From Vreelandella titanicae BH1 (GTDB lineage: Bacteria > Pseudomonadota > Gammaproteobacteria > Pseudomonadales > Halomonadaceae): a DNA stretch of 64,000 nt. Location: positions 744,001-808,000 of the forward strand of contig NZ_AOPO01000001.1 of the NCBI RefSeq assembly GCF_000336575.1, in the 5' to 3' direction. A program made the position numbers and the translations under genes. A model generated the notes under the pieces. That model was not told the origin of the DNA. It saw nothing but the letters and a program-made list of their open reading frames with translations, and did no database searches. Positions 18,971 to 27,666 of the stretch are shown here, in pieces. Each line of letters begins with the position of its first letter. Within the stretch, counting starts at the first letter, position 1.

Positions 18971-20467
18971 ATGAGCAAACAAGTAAACGATCAGGACGAT
19001 GTACAACCGACGTCCTCCGATGCCTCTCAAGGCGTCCCTAAAACGACCGACAAAGCAGCTTCCACGACCGACGCGACTGAGCCCAGCAAGCCGAACACGC
19101 CGCCGAGCTCAACAACACCTGCTCAGAGTGGCGCTAAAAATAGCCGGTCGCGGCGGCGTGGAAAGGGCTCGCCCACTGCGAGTTCAACCGCTGCTAGCAG
19201 TACTACCAGCACGGCTAAATCGACAGATACCACATCCAGCAGTGCAGCCTCACCTTCCCAGAGCGCCGCTCAACCCAGCCCATCCTCCTCAAGCGGGTCG
19301 ACTTCTAGTTCGCCATCGTCAAGCGCCGCCTCGTCAAAGCCGACCAGCGGCAAGTCATCGGCGGGCACTACGCCGCCCACCGGCCACAAAGACAGCGGTA
19401 ACGGCCAAAGCGGTGGGGGCAAAAGCGGAGGCAGTAAAAGCGGCGGCCTCGCGATTGCCCTGGTGATTATCCTGGCGATTGCCTTGGCATTTATCGCTTG
19501 GCAGGGCTGGCTGCGCCTGGAGAGCCAGCAGCAACGCCTCGACGAAGTCGCACAGCAGGCTGAGGGGAGCGCCTCACAGCAAACGGTTAGCGACCTCGAG
19601 TCACGCCTTGATAGCGGCGAAGCCGAGCGCGATGAAGCGCTGCAAAGCACACTGGGTGACCTGCGTGATGAATTTGACAGCTACCGCAGCGACGTCGATG
19701 AGACCCTGGGCCAAGTGCTGGACCAGCTCTCTCAAGAGCAGGACACCGACGAGCGCGAGTGGTTGCATGCCGAAGCCGCCTACCTGCTGCGTCTGGCCAA
19801 TCAGCGTTTACAGCTGGAAGGCGACGTTGATGGCGCAGCTGCGCTGCTGCGTACCGCCGATGCGCGCCTAGTAGATGCTGACAACCCGGCGTTGACGCCC
19901 GTACGCGCAGCGATCGCCAATGAGCTAGCCGCTCTGGATGCCGTGCCCCAGGTTGACCGTACAGGCCTCTACTTAGCGCTCAATGCCCAGCAGGAACGTA
20001 TCTCCTCTCTGCGACTCTCTCAAGAAATTGAGGAGCAAGCGGTAACCTCCAGCATCGAGCAGCCGCCGACCGGCACTTTCCAGCGCCAGCTGGCGCGCTT
20101 CGGTGAAGAGCTCAAAGACCTGGTGGTGGTTCGCCATCACGATGAAGCGCTGGAAGCGCTGATTACCCCAGAGCAAGAGTCTTACCTACGCCAAAGTCTG
20201 CGCTTAGTGCTGGAGCAGACGCAGTTGGCCCTGCTCAACGAAGAGAAAGAGCTTTATGACGCGAGTATCGACAAAGCGCTACAGCTGCTGAACGACTACT
20301 ACGACACCACTCGTGAAGAGACCCAAAGCGTTATTACGCGCCTTCAAGAGCTCAAGGAAGCAGAGGTAAAACCCGAGCTGCCCGATATCAGCGCTTCACA
20401 GCAGGAGCTCGCACGCTTTATCGACAACCGCTATAAGACGCGTGGCCAAAGCGGAGGTGATTCATGA
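18971..20467 (+). CDS. hemX: HemX-like membrane protein (uroporphyrinogen-III C-methyltransferase-like, no catalytic domain)
   Basis: 498 residues. Residues 1-158 are a Ser/Thr/Ala/Pro/Gly-rich low-complexity cytoplasmic tail with a basic RSRRRGKG patch. One membrane helix (about 159-178) follows. Then comes a long helical periplasmic part with coiled coil (about 180-250) and the conserved HemX core (EWLHAEAAYLLRLANQRLQLEGD, LLNDYYDTTRE). The annotation name is historical; no SAM-binding motif is seen. It is probably a structural partner of HemY. The unusually long Ser-rich tail is specific to this group. ATGA overlap with hemY. Confidence 0.88.
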   Translation: MSKQVNDQDDVQPTSSDASQGVPKTTDKAASTTDATEPSKPNTPPSSTTPAQSGAKNSRSRRRGKGSPTASSTAASSTTSTAKSTDTTSSSAASPSQSAAQPSPSSSSGSTSSSPSSSAASSKPTSGKSSAGTTPPTGHKDSGNGQSGGGKSGGSKSGGLAIALVIILAIALAFIAWQGWLRLESQQQRLDEVAQQAEGSASQQTVSDLESRLDSGEAERDEALQSTLGDLRDEFDSYRSDVDETLGQVLDQLSQEQDTDEREWLHAEAAYLLRLANQRLQLEGDVDGAAALLRTADARLVDADNPALTPVRAAIANELAALDAVPQVDRTGLYLALNAQQERISSLRLSQEIEEQAVTSSIEQPPTGTFQRQLARFGEELKDLVVVRHHDEALEALITPEQESYLRQSLRLVLEQTQLALLNEEKELYDASIDKALQLLNDYYDTTREETQSVITRLQELKEAEVKPELPDISASQQELARFIDNRYKTRGQSGGDS

Positions 20468-21741
20468 GAAAGCTTGTTCTCCTCATTGTCGCAGGCCTCG
20501 CCGTCGGGGCCCTGTTTGGGCACCTGATGATGTCGGTGCCCGGCTATTGGCTAATCCGCGTGGGCGACTCATCCATCCAGACATCGTTTTGGTTTGGTCT
20601 GGTGCTGCTGTTTGCCGCCTTTATCGTCCTACACTTTGTACTGCGTTTGCTCAGCGGCATTATTCGCCCTATGGGGCGTTTTCGTAGCTGGAACAGCCGC
20701 GCACGTAACCGTCGCGCCATGCAGCGCACCGTGCGTGGCCTGGTAGCACTGACCGAAGGGCGCTGGAAAAAAGCCGAAAAAACCCTGGTTAATGCCGCCG
20801 ATGATTCCAGCACACCGCTGGTCAACTACCTATCCGCAGCGCTGGCGGCCCATTATCAGGGCCACCACGTGAAATCCCAGGAGCACCTGAATCAGGCGCA
20901 GCTAACCACCGACGGAGCCGATACGGCCGTTGGCTTGATGCAGGCGCAAATGATGATTGAGCGTCAGCAGCCGGAAGAAGCCCAGGCGATTCTGAATCGC
21001 CTGGATAAGAAGCTCTCCAACCACCCCCAGGTGCTCAAGCTACTCAAGCAGGTGCATTTAAGCGTCAACGATTGGGAAGGCTTACGGCGTTTGATTCCAC
21101 GCTTGGCGGCGCAGAAGCTCATCACCCAGCAAGAGCGTGAGCAGTTGGAGTTTAAAGCCTACCGCGAGCTGATCGTGTTTGAAGCGCAAAACCCCACCAA
21201 CATTGAGCGAGTGCGTGGCCTTTGGGCTGATATGCCCGACTACCTGCGCGGCAACACCGAGCTGATCGTGCTATACAGCGAAGCGCTGATTCAAGCCCAC
21301 GAAGAGCCCATTGCCGAGCGCTTGCTCAACCACTCGCTGGATCACCACTGGGACGCACGCTTAGTAAAACGCTACGGCCTGCTGAATGTGAACGCCGGTC
21401 GCCAACTAGTTAAAGCCGAGAAGTGGCTGCAGGAACGCCCCAACGACCCCGAGCTGCTGCTCGCCTGCGGTCGCCTCTCGCTGCGCACCGGCCAGTGGCA
21501 AAAGGCGTTGGAGTACTTTGAAGCCAGCCAGCGGCAGCGCCCCAATGGCGAAGTTTGCGCTGAACTTGCACGTCTCTATGCAAGCCTTGGCGAGCATAAT
21601 AAGAGCCAGCTCTACTATCGCCACAGCGTCGAAATGCTGGCCAAATCGCTGCCATCGCTGCCGCAACCCAGCGATGCTAACGACAGCAAAAAGCCCGGCA
21701 GTAAGCAAAAAGACAGCAAAACCATTAAGAAAAGCGCCTAG
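20464..21741 (+). CDS. hemY: HemY protein (membrane TPR protein of the hem operon)
   Basis: 425 residues. Two membrane helices near the N-terminus (about 3-22 and 38-62) and a HemY-type TPR region to about residue 395; the tail is Lys/Ser-rich. It is the HemY of gammaproteobacterial hemCDXY operons, not protoporphyrinogen oxidase; the exact role is unknown. Its ATG overlaps the hemX stop. A terminator lies 22 bases after its stop. Confidence 0.9.
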   Translation: MRKLVLLIVAGLAVGALFGHLMMSVPGYWLIRVGDSSIQTSFWFGLVLLFAAFIVLHFVLRLLSGIIRPMGRFRSWNSRARNRRAMQRTVRGLVALTEGRWKKAEKTLVNAADDSSTPLVNYLSAALAAHYQGHHVKSQEHLNQAQLTTDGADTAVGLMQAQMMIERQQPEEAQAILNRLDKKLSNHPQVLKLLKQVHLSVNDWEGLRRLIPRLAAQKLITQQEREQLEFKAYRELIVFEAQNPTNIERVRGLWADMPDYLRGNTELIVLYSEALIQAHEEPIAERLLNHSLDHHWDARLVKRYGLLNVNAGRQLVKAEKWLQERPNDPELLLACGRLSLRTGQWQKALEYFEASQRQRPNGEVCAELARLYASLGEHNKSQLYYRHSVEMLAKSLPSLPQPSDANDSKKPGSKQKDSKTIKKSA

Positions 21742-21762
21742 GGTTGCTGCTGGTATAACGTG

Positions 21763-21795
21763 AAAGGGCGCCACTTCAGCAGTGGCGCCCTTTTT
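21763..21795 (+). terminator. Rho-independent terminator after hemY
   Basis: GGGCGCCACT (21766-21775), loop TCAGC, AGTGGCGCCC (21781-21790), then TTTTT; flanking AAA/TTT extends the stem to 13 bp. It ends the hem operon. Being symmetrical with an A-run on the other side, it may also stop the convergent mscL transcript. Confidence 0.92.
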
Positions 21796-21801
21796 AGTGG
21801 C

Positions 21802-22329
21802 TCAAGGTTTGGCGGGTGGCATTTGCGGTGGCGCAGAGGTAACTTCAACCGGCGTTTCAGCCTCCGCTGGCTGATCCAGCATTGCTGTGCAGTGGCCACA
21901 GCGCGTGGCTTTGATCGGCACCACCATCAAACAGTAAGGGCACGGCTGCTCCGTAGGGTTCGCAGGCGCTACCGCCTCTTCGCGCTTTAATCGGTTAATG
22001 GTGCGTACCAATAAGAAGACCACGAAGGCGACAATCATAAAGCTGACCACTGCATTGATAAAAAGCCCGAGGTTTAGCGTTACCGCCCCTGCCGCCTGGG
22101 CATCCGCCAGCGTCGCATAAGGGCCGCCCACCGCCCCTTGGCGTAACACTACAAACAGATTGGAAAAATCCACACCGCCCACCAACAAACCAATCAGCGG
22201 GTTCATCACATCCGCCACCAGGCTCTGCACAATCAGCGTAAACGCCCCACCGATAATAATCCCCACCGCCATATCGACGACGTTGCCTTTTACCGCAAAC
22301 TCTCGGAATTCCTGGAAGAATTTTGCCAT
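21802..22329 (-). CDS. mscL: Large-conductance mechanosensitive channel with C-terminal zinc ribbon
   Basis: 175 residues from ATG 22329-22327 (the TTG two codons earlier is not used). MscL core: [23 protein letters not shown] (TM1), periplasmic loop, TM2 at about 87-109, then [10 protein letters not shown]. The tail adds CPYC (Cys130, Cys133) and CGHC (Cys144, Cys147), a rubredoxin-knuckle zinc ribbon, and a Pro-rich end. The channel opens on hypo-osmotic shock, fitting a halophile. The tail is absent from E. coli MscL but recurs in other bacteria. Confidence 0.94.
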   Translation of the reverse strand: MAKFFQEFREFAVKGNVVDMAVGIIIGGAFTLIVQSLVADVMNPLIGLLVGGVDFSNLFVVLRQGAVGGPYATLADAQAAGAVTLNLGLFINAVVSFMIVAFVVFLLVRTINRLKREEAVAPANPTEQPCPYCLMVVPIKATRCGHCTAMLDQPAEAETPVEVTSAPPQMPPAKP

Positions 22330-22479
22330 GTTCAAACGTCCTAACGTCTCGTTTTAGCCAATACCCTAGGTTATAGCGTCTTGCTAAAAGCATGGGCTAG
22401 GGTGTGTTAGACGGCAAGTAAATTTATTCAGGTTGAAGACTATTTCGGGGGAGGTGCGGGCAGATATCGACGTTGCTTT

Positions 22480-22923
22480 TTATTGACTCACCGTAATCAC
22501 AGGACACTTGGCTGAATGGCCCACTTTGTGCGATACGCTGCCAATCACCACCCCCGCCAAGTCGCTTAACCCTCGGCTTCCCATCACAATGGTATCGATA
22601 TTATTGGCGTTGGCAGCCTCTATAATGGCGCGGGCTGGGTCACCTTGCGTCAGCAACTCTTCAATGTGCTTAGCGCCCTCTGCCTGCGCGGAACTCACCG
22701 CCTGGGCCAATAGCTGTTCACCCACCTTCTCGCGTTCAGCAAGCGTAGTGCCTGCATCAATAGCACCAATGCCCCACACCAGTGTGGTCGTATAGGCAAG
22801 CGTTTCAGGTACATGTAATAAATAGAGCGTTGAGCCTTCTCTATCCAGCAGCTTACAAGCCACCTTCAAAGCTTGTTTAGCGCTCTCAGAGCCGTCGACA
22901 GGAACTAAAATACGCGCATACAT
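22480..22923 (-). CDS. Single-domain universal stress protein
   Basis: 147 residues from ATG 22923; the frame extends to an ATG 11 codons upstream that has no ribosome binding site, while GGGGA precedes the chosen one. Usp fold: RILVPVDGSESAKQALK and ATP loop GSRGLSDLAGVVIGSVSHKVGHSAKCPV (G-2x-G-9x-G-S). The gene lies downstream of, and points away from, a CatM/BenM-type operator at 23093-23131, so it may belong to the aromatic regulon. Confidence 0.88.
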   Translation of the reverse strand: MYARILVPVDGSESAKQALKVACKLLDREGSTLYLLHVPETLAYTTTLVWGIGAIDAGTTLAEREKVGEQLLAQAVSSAQAEGAKHIEELLTQGDPARAIIEAANANNIDTIVMGSRGLSDLAGVVIGSVSHKVGHSAKCPVITVSQ

Positions 22924-23092
22924 GGCAGGTCTATCCCCTTTTATTCTAGCGTTCATTACTAAAGTCGTAGTCGATATTTCGCTTTTAAACGTTTAAATGC
23001 TGGTAGCGTTATGGCGCTTGGTTAGGCTGGTTTTAAAGTTGCCTTCAATACGTGAAAAGCATCACCAGCATGCTAACAAGCGAATGACAAAG

Positions 23093-23131
23093 CCAATATT
23101 GTTTAAGTAGCCGCTCATACCTTGGAGGTAT
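23093..23131. promoter_or_regulatory. CatM/BenM-type operator at the LysR gene (copy A)
   Basis: CCAATAT starts at 23093 and, exactly 24 bases on, ATAC-CTTGGAG-GTAT lies at 23117-23131. ATAC-N7-GTAT is the known BenM/CatM recognition sequence. The right half overlaps the Shine-Dalgarno of the LysR gene (GGAGGT), suggesting autorepression. On the minus strand the module reads towards the usp gene, with TTGG in a -35-like place. The same module occurs at 34073-34111 and 48255-48293. Confidence 0.8.
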
Positions 23132-23132
23132 C

Positions 23133-24035
23133 ATGGAACTACGCCACCTGAGGTACTTCTGCGTCGTCGCTGAAGAGCTTAACTTTACCTGTGCGGCTGA
23201 ACGGTTGCATATGTCTCAACCGCCTCTTTCCCGCCAAATCAAACAATTAGAACAAGAGGTGGGAGCTGAACTGTTTGAACGAAGCTCAAGAGGATTGCGT
23301 TTGACGCCGCCAGGTGTCTTTTTTCAGCAGCACGCTCTGCAGATTTTAGAGAAAGTGGAAGTCACCATCGACGCCACTCGACACATGGCGCGTAGCAAGC
23401 GGGCACTATTCGGCATTGGCTTTGTACCGTCCGTTTTTTACGGGCAGCTTCCAATGCTCGTACGTGATTTGCGCCGCATGGATAATGTCGAGCTCTCCTT
23501 GGCAGAGCTTACGACAGTACAACAAATTCAGGCGCTCAAAGCGGGTCGCATCGACATGGGCTTCGGGCGTTTACGTATTGATGACCCCGACGTCGAGCAG
23601 GAAATTCTCTTCGACGAGCCATTAATTGCAGCTCTATCTAGCGGTCACCCGCTAGAGGGCACAACCCCTAGCTGCGAAGAGCTGGCCCGCTACCCTCTAA
23701 TCCTTTTTCCCGCAAAACCACGTCCTAGCCTTGCCGATATGGTATTGGGAATTTTCCGCCGTCAAGGATTAAAGGTCGAAGTTGTGCAGGAAGCCAACGA
23801 GGTTCAAACGGCACTTAGCCTTGTCGCTTCCGGCATTGGCATTACGCTGGTTCCAGAGCAGGTAAAGCGTGTCCAACGCGATGGTATTTGCTATGTACCA
23901 TTGGCCGATAAATCAATTACATCCCCCGTTATCTGCAGCCGTCGGCGGGGCGAAAAACCCTCCCCGCTTATGCAGGAAGCCAATGCTATTTTAGAGGTAC
24001 TCGTTGAAAATCGCCGCTCTGGGCGCTACCCATAA
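23133..24035 (+). CDS. benM: LysR-type regulator of benzoate/catechol genes (CatM/BenM/CatR-like)
   Basis: 300 residues. N-terminal winged helix-turn-helix (MELRHLRYF...AAERLHMSQPPLSRQIKQLEQEVG) and a substrate-binding-like effector domain with BenM/CatM features: EALKAGRIDMGFGRL-type segment, VVQEANEVQTALSLVASGIGITLVP, CYVPL. Members bind cis,cis-muconate (and benzoate for BenM) and activate ben/cat operons. The start has GGAGGT five bases upstream, inside an ATAC-N7-GTAT operator. It is convergent with a usp gene (18-base gap). Whether it is closer to CatM, BenM or CatR cannot be decided by eye. Confidence 0.85.
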   Translation: MELRHLRYFCVVAEELNFTCAAERLHMSQPPLSRQIKQLEQEVGAELFERSSRGLRLTPPGVFFQQHALQILEKVEVTIDATRHMARSKRALFGIGFVPSVFYGQLPMLVRDLRRMDNVELSLAELTTVQQIQALKAGRIDMGFGRLRIDDPDVEQEILFDEPLIAALSSGHPLEGTTPSCEELARYPLILFPAKPRPSLADMVLGIFRRQGLKVEVVQEANEVQTALSLVASGIGITLVPEQVKRVQRDGICYVPLADKSITSPVICSRRRGEKPSPLMQEANAILEVLVENRRSGRYP

Positions 24036-24053
24036 TGGCAGCAAGCCAGTGAT

Positions 24054-24857
24054 TCAAGGTCGCAGAACAGCCACAGGGCAAGAAGCTTCATGCAGCACTT
24101 CGTGGCTGACACTGCCCGCCACCACCTGCGAAAGGCCGCTACGCCCATGGGTGGTCATGGCAAGCATCGTATTATGGCTACCCGCTAAATAACTGACGAT
24201 AGAGTCGGCGGGGTCGCCATGAAGCACCTCCCAGTCTACTTCCAGTTTTTGCTCACTTTCGACACGGCGTGCCAGCGCGTTTAGATAGGCTGACTCCATC
24301 ACATCGGTATGACCTAACGCTGTTGATTTTCTGGCAGCAGAGGCATCTATCACTTGCAACAATTGCAAACGAGCTCCCAAACGCTTCGATAAAGTTGCTA
24401 CATAGGGCAAAATTTTCTCGGATAGCTTAGACCCATCAACACAAACGGCTAATACGTCGACCCGCTGGTGGGCTCGACTGTCATAACGGGGGCCACACAG
24501 GTAAACCGGACGCTGAGCCCTTCGCACAACCCCTGCGGTTACGCTGCCGATCAGCATCTCCGGTACCGGGCGTCGACCATGGGCCATCATACATAGCCCG
24601 GTATCCTCGCAACTAGCGAGTTCACCCAGATACGCTTTGACGCTATCATGAGCAACGACATCGATAGCAACTGCATCGAGATGATGCGACGCCAAGCGCC
24701 CCTGTAGTTTAGCGCGCAGTGGGCCGATCTCATCTTGCGTCGGCACCACCGAGATAGCGCTTACCTCTACCCCCAGCTGGGCCGCAAACGTTTGTCCGAA
24801 TTGCAGGGCATGCAAAGCACTTTCACTATCATCAACCGCCACAACAATCTTTTCCAT
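24054..24857 (-). CDS. Tandem-domain universal stress protein, tail of the benE operon
   Basis: 267 residues, two Usp domains: 1 to about 140 (EKIVVAVDDSESALHAL; loop AHGRRPVPEMLIGSVTAGVVRRAQRPVYL) and about 145-267 (VLAVCVDGSKLSEKIL; loop THGRSGLSQVVAGSVSHEVLHEASCPVAVL). The second loop keeps the ATP-binding pattern. It lies 39 bases after benE on the same strand and is likely the last gene of the catA-benAB-liv-benE transcript, a stress protein attached to aromatic uptake. Confidence 0.86.
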   Translation of the reverse strand: MEKIVVAVDDSESALHALQFGQTFAAQLGVEVSAISVVPTQDEIGPLRAKLQGRLASHHLDAVAIDVVAHDSVKAYLGELASCEDTGLCMMAHGRRPVPEMLIGSVTAGVVRRAQRPVYLCGPRYDSRAHQRVDVLAVCVDGSKLSEKILPYVATLSKRLGARLQLLQVIDASAARKSTALGHTDVMESAYLNALARRVESEQKLEVDWEVLHGDPADSIVSYLAGSHNTMLAMTTHGRSGLSQVVAGSVSHEVLHEASCPVAVLRP

Positions 24858-24896
24858 GGTTACACTCCCACTACCGCTTCAGTAGTATCACTGTTA

Positions 24897-26093
24897 TTAG
24901 GTTTTATGGTTAAGCGAGCTAAAACGTCGATGCAGCAGGTTATAGGCAAGCGACCCAGCGACCACCCCCCAAAAGGCAGAGCCTAAGCCTAAAAAGCTAA
25001 CGCCCGATGCAGTGGCAATGAAAGTAATGACAGAGGCTTCCAGGTGGCTCTTTTCGGCCGCAAAAGCACTAATATTGCTGGTAATAGCACCAATCAGCGC
25101 AAGTCCTGCGAGTACTGCCACAAACTCCCTCGGTAGCGAGGTAAACAGCGCCACAATAGTGCCCGCAAAAATAGCGCCAAACAGGTAGAAAACCCCGTTT
25201 GCCACCCCGGCGACATAGCGCTTATCAGGATCTTCGTGGGCCTCCTTACTCGTACAGATTGCTGCTGTAATCGCCGCGATTACAGTGGTAATACCGCCAA
25301 AAAAAGCGGTAAAAAAGGACGTTACGCTAGCCACGATAACGATTGGCCTAGCCGGGGTGGAGTAACCAGAAGTGCGCAGAATCGCCATGCCGGGCAAGAA
25401 TTGTCCCGTCAAACTCACCAGTACCAGGGGAATGGCCAGGCTCAGCGTCGCATTCCAGGACCACTCGGGGCGGATAAACTGGGGCTCGGCAAACTGGAGT
25501 GACACCCCCTGCAGGCTGGCGCCCTCTAACAAGACCGCCAAGGTGATGCCAGCGATTAACAGCAGCACCAAGCTGTAGCGAGGGGTAAGCCGCTTAAAGA
25601 GCAGGTAAGCGATAAACATACCAATGGCCAGTGCTGGCACGCTCTCCAATGAAACGAAGACTCCCACCCCGAACTGGAAAAGAATGCCTGCCATCATCGC
25701 GCTAGCGATGCCCGGCGGTATCAGCCGGATGATACGGTCAAAAGAACCCGTAATGCCGATCAGAAAAATGATCACGGCGGCCGTTAGGTAGGCACCCACC
25801 GCTTCATTAAGCGTCAATCCCGGGAATAGCGTTACCAACAGCGCAGTCCCCGGTGCCGACCAGGCGGTCACCACCGGCACTTTTAACCACAGGCTTAAAA
25901 AAATACCCGAGACGGCTGCCCCGATAGAGATGGCCCAGACCCAGGATGTCATCATGCTGCTAGATATTTCAGCACTCTGAGCAGCCTGGAAAAAAATGGC
26001 CAGGGGCCCAGAGTAAGAGACCAGTACCGCTACAAAGCCAGCCGTGATGGCTGGAATCGACAGATCCTTTTGCAATTGCTTGTGAAAATGCAT
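24897..26093 (-). CDS. benE: BenE-family benzoate transporter (copy 1)
   Basis: 398 residues and about 12 membrane helices; BenE family of putative benzoate:H+ symporters. Landmarks: TAGFVAVLVSYSGPLAIFFQAAQ, VPVVTAWSAPGTALL, SVTSFFTAFFGGITTVIAAITAAICTSKEAHEDPDKRY (the last is a strong BenE signature). The start is ATG 26093 with GGAG 11 bases before it; the upstream in-frame GTG is too close to GGAG. It follows livF by 74 bases. It is clearly different in sequence from the second benE-like gene at 40.5-41.8 kb. Confidence 0.9.
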   Translation of the reverse strand: MHFHKQLQKDLSIPAITAGFVAVLVSYSGPLAIFFQAAQSAEISSSMMTSWVWAISIGAAVSGIFLSLWLKVPVVTAWSAPGTALLVTLFPGLTLNEAVGAYLTAAVIIFLIGITGSFDRIIRLIPPGIASAMMAGILFQFGVGVFVSLESVPALAIGMFIAYLLFKRLTPRYSLVLLLIAGITLAVLLEGASLQGVSLQFAEPQFIRPEWSWNATLSLAIPLVLVSLTGQFLPGMAILRTSGYSTPARPIVIVASVTSFFTAFFGGITTVIAAITAAICTSKEAHEDPDKRYVAGVANGVFYLFGAIFAGTIVALFTSLPREFVAVLAGLALIGAITSNISAFAAEKSHLEASVITFIATASGVSFLGLGSAFWGVVAGSLAYNLLHRRFSSLNHKT

Positions 26094-26167
26094 GCAACAC
26101 ACTTCTCCGTGTCAGTATTTAACGAGTAGCCGACGGCTCCAGCAAGCAGCTACTTGCAGGGTCCGTA

Positions 26168-26899
26168 TCAAGCAACGCCGAGGTGGGTTTCAAGAATGGC
26201 GGGGTTATCTTTTAACCCCTGGGAATCACCGCTATAAACCACTTCCCCCTTGACCAGCAGCAGATGTTTTTCCGCTACCTTCAGCAGGTTATCGATATTT
26301 TTATCAACAATAATGGTAGAAATACCGGTCGCCTTTATCTCACCAATGATCTTCCAGATTTCATCGCGGATCAGCGGGGCGAGCCCTTCGGTGGCCTCGT
26401 CAAGAATCATCAGATCAGGGTTGGTCGTTAGTGCTCGGCCAATGGAAAGCATCTGCTGCTCACCGCCCGAGAGGAAAGAGCCGTCATGATTGATGCGTTG
26501 GCCCAAGCGTGGAAACGTATCCAGAACGCGCTCCAGCGTCCAGGGTGACTCCCCTCGATCATTGGGACGCGCCGCCATAATAAGGTGTTCACGCACACTG
26601 ATACCGGGGAAAATACCCCGCCCCTCTGGCACGTAGCCGATGCCTTGGCGAATCAGTTGCCAGGGTCGCCGTTTGGCCGCAGAGACTCCCTTGATAAAGA
26701 CCTCGCCATGCCGCGGTGGAACAAAGCCCAGTATCGACTTCAGTGTCGTGGTTTTACCCATACCGTTACGGCCCAGCAGACTCAGCGTCTCACCAGGCAT
26801 GAGGGTCAAATCCACCCCATGCAGAATATGACTCTCACCGTAGTAAGTATGCAGCCCCCGGGCATCGATCAATGGCGTATTGGTTTGCTCTGCGCTCAT
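26168..26899 (-). CDS. livF: Branched-chain-type ABC transporter ATPase LivF
   Basis: 243 residues. Walker A GRNGMGKTTT, Q-loop region, signature FLSGGEQQMLSIGRAL, Walker B LMILDEATEGLAP and the switch region IIVDKN. The His of the H-loop is replaced: the segment reads TIIVDKNIDNL, common in LivF. It pairs with LivG on the inner face of the LivHM permease. Its start overlaps the livG stop (ATGA). In this operon the likely cargo is benzoate or a related aromatic acid, by context. Confidence 0.9.
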   Translation of the reverse strand: MSAEQTNTPLIDARGLHTYYGESHILHGVDLTLMPGETLSLLGRNGMGKTTTLKSILGFVPPRHGEVFIKGVSAAKRRPWQLIRQGIGYVPEGRGIFPGISVREHLIMAARPNDRGESPWTLERVLDTFPRLGQRINHDGSFLSGGEQQMLSIGRALTTNPDLMILDEATEGLAPLIRDEIWKIIGEIKATGISTIIVDKNIDNLLKVAEKHLLLVKGEVVYSGDSQGLKDNPAILETHLGVA

Positions 26900-27663
26900 G
26901 CGGTTGCCCCCTCTTCATGACGCCCCAGGTAGACATCGCGTACCTTTTCGCTAGTACGTATCTGCTCGGTCGGGCCGCTTTCCAACACACAGCCATCGAC
27001 CATGACGGTAATGCGGTCAGCCAAGCGAAAGACCGAGTCCATATCGTGTTCAATTAGTACCAGGGTGTAGCGATCCGTTAGGCTGGCGAGCAATTCGGTG
27101 ACTTGAGCAGTCTCTTCTCGCCCCATGCCCGCCATCGGCTCATCAAGTAGCATCAGCGTCGGCGCCGTCGCCAACACCATCGCGATCTGCAACTGGCGCT
27201 GTTCGCCATAGCTCATTGCTGATGCGGTGGTATAAGCGCGGTGGTTCAATTGACAGGTCTCCAGGACTTCCTGAGCCCGCTCGCTCACCTGCCGTGCAGT
27301 TTGGCGAGAACGCCAACTGCCAAATACACCGCCCATATGGATACGCGCCGCCAACTCGCAGTTCTGCAGGCAATTCAGGCGAGGGAAGATATTGGTCTTC
27401 TGGTGGCTACGGCCGATCCCCAGGCGTGCAATCTGACGCGCACTTTTGCCTTGAATCGGCTGACCGCGATAGAGCACCTGACCTTCAGAAGGGGGGAACT
27501 CACCAGAAAGCAGATTGATCAGCGTGCTTTTACCCGCGCCATTGGGACCCAAAATGGCGTGTATCTCATGGGCCTTAACGTCAAAATCCACCTCGTTAAC
27601 CGCCACTAAACCACCAAAACGCCGGGTCAAACCGTGGGTGGCTAAGACAATGTCGTCGCTCAT
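26896..27663 (-). CDS. livG: Branched-chain-type ABC transporter ATPase LivG
   Basis: 255 residues. Walker A GPNGAGKST, long LivG insertion (IGRSHQKTNIFPRLNCLQN), signature SYGEQRQLQIAMVLA, Walker B LMLLDEPMAGM, H-loop LIEHDMDSVF. Start with AAGGAG upstream. Overlaps livF by four bases; three bases separate it from livM. Confidence 0.92.
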   Translation of the reverse strand: MSDDIVLATHGLTRRFGGLVAVNEVDFDVKAHEIHAILGPNGAGKSTLINLLSGEFPPSEGQVLYRGQPIQGKSARQIARLGIGRSHQKTNIFPRLNCLQNCELAARIHMGGVFGSWRSRQTARQVSERAQEVLETCQLNHRAYTTASAMSYGEQRQLQIAMVLATAPTLMLLDEPMAGMGREETAQVTELLASLTDRYTLVLIEHDMDSVFRLADRITVMVDGCVLESGPTEQIRTSEKVRDVYLGRHEEGATA

Positions 27664-27666
27664 GGC

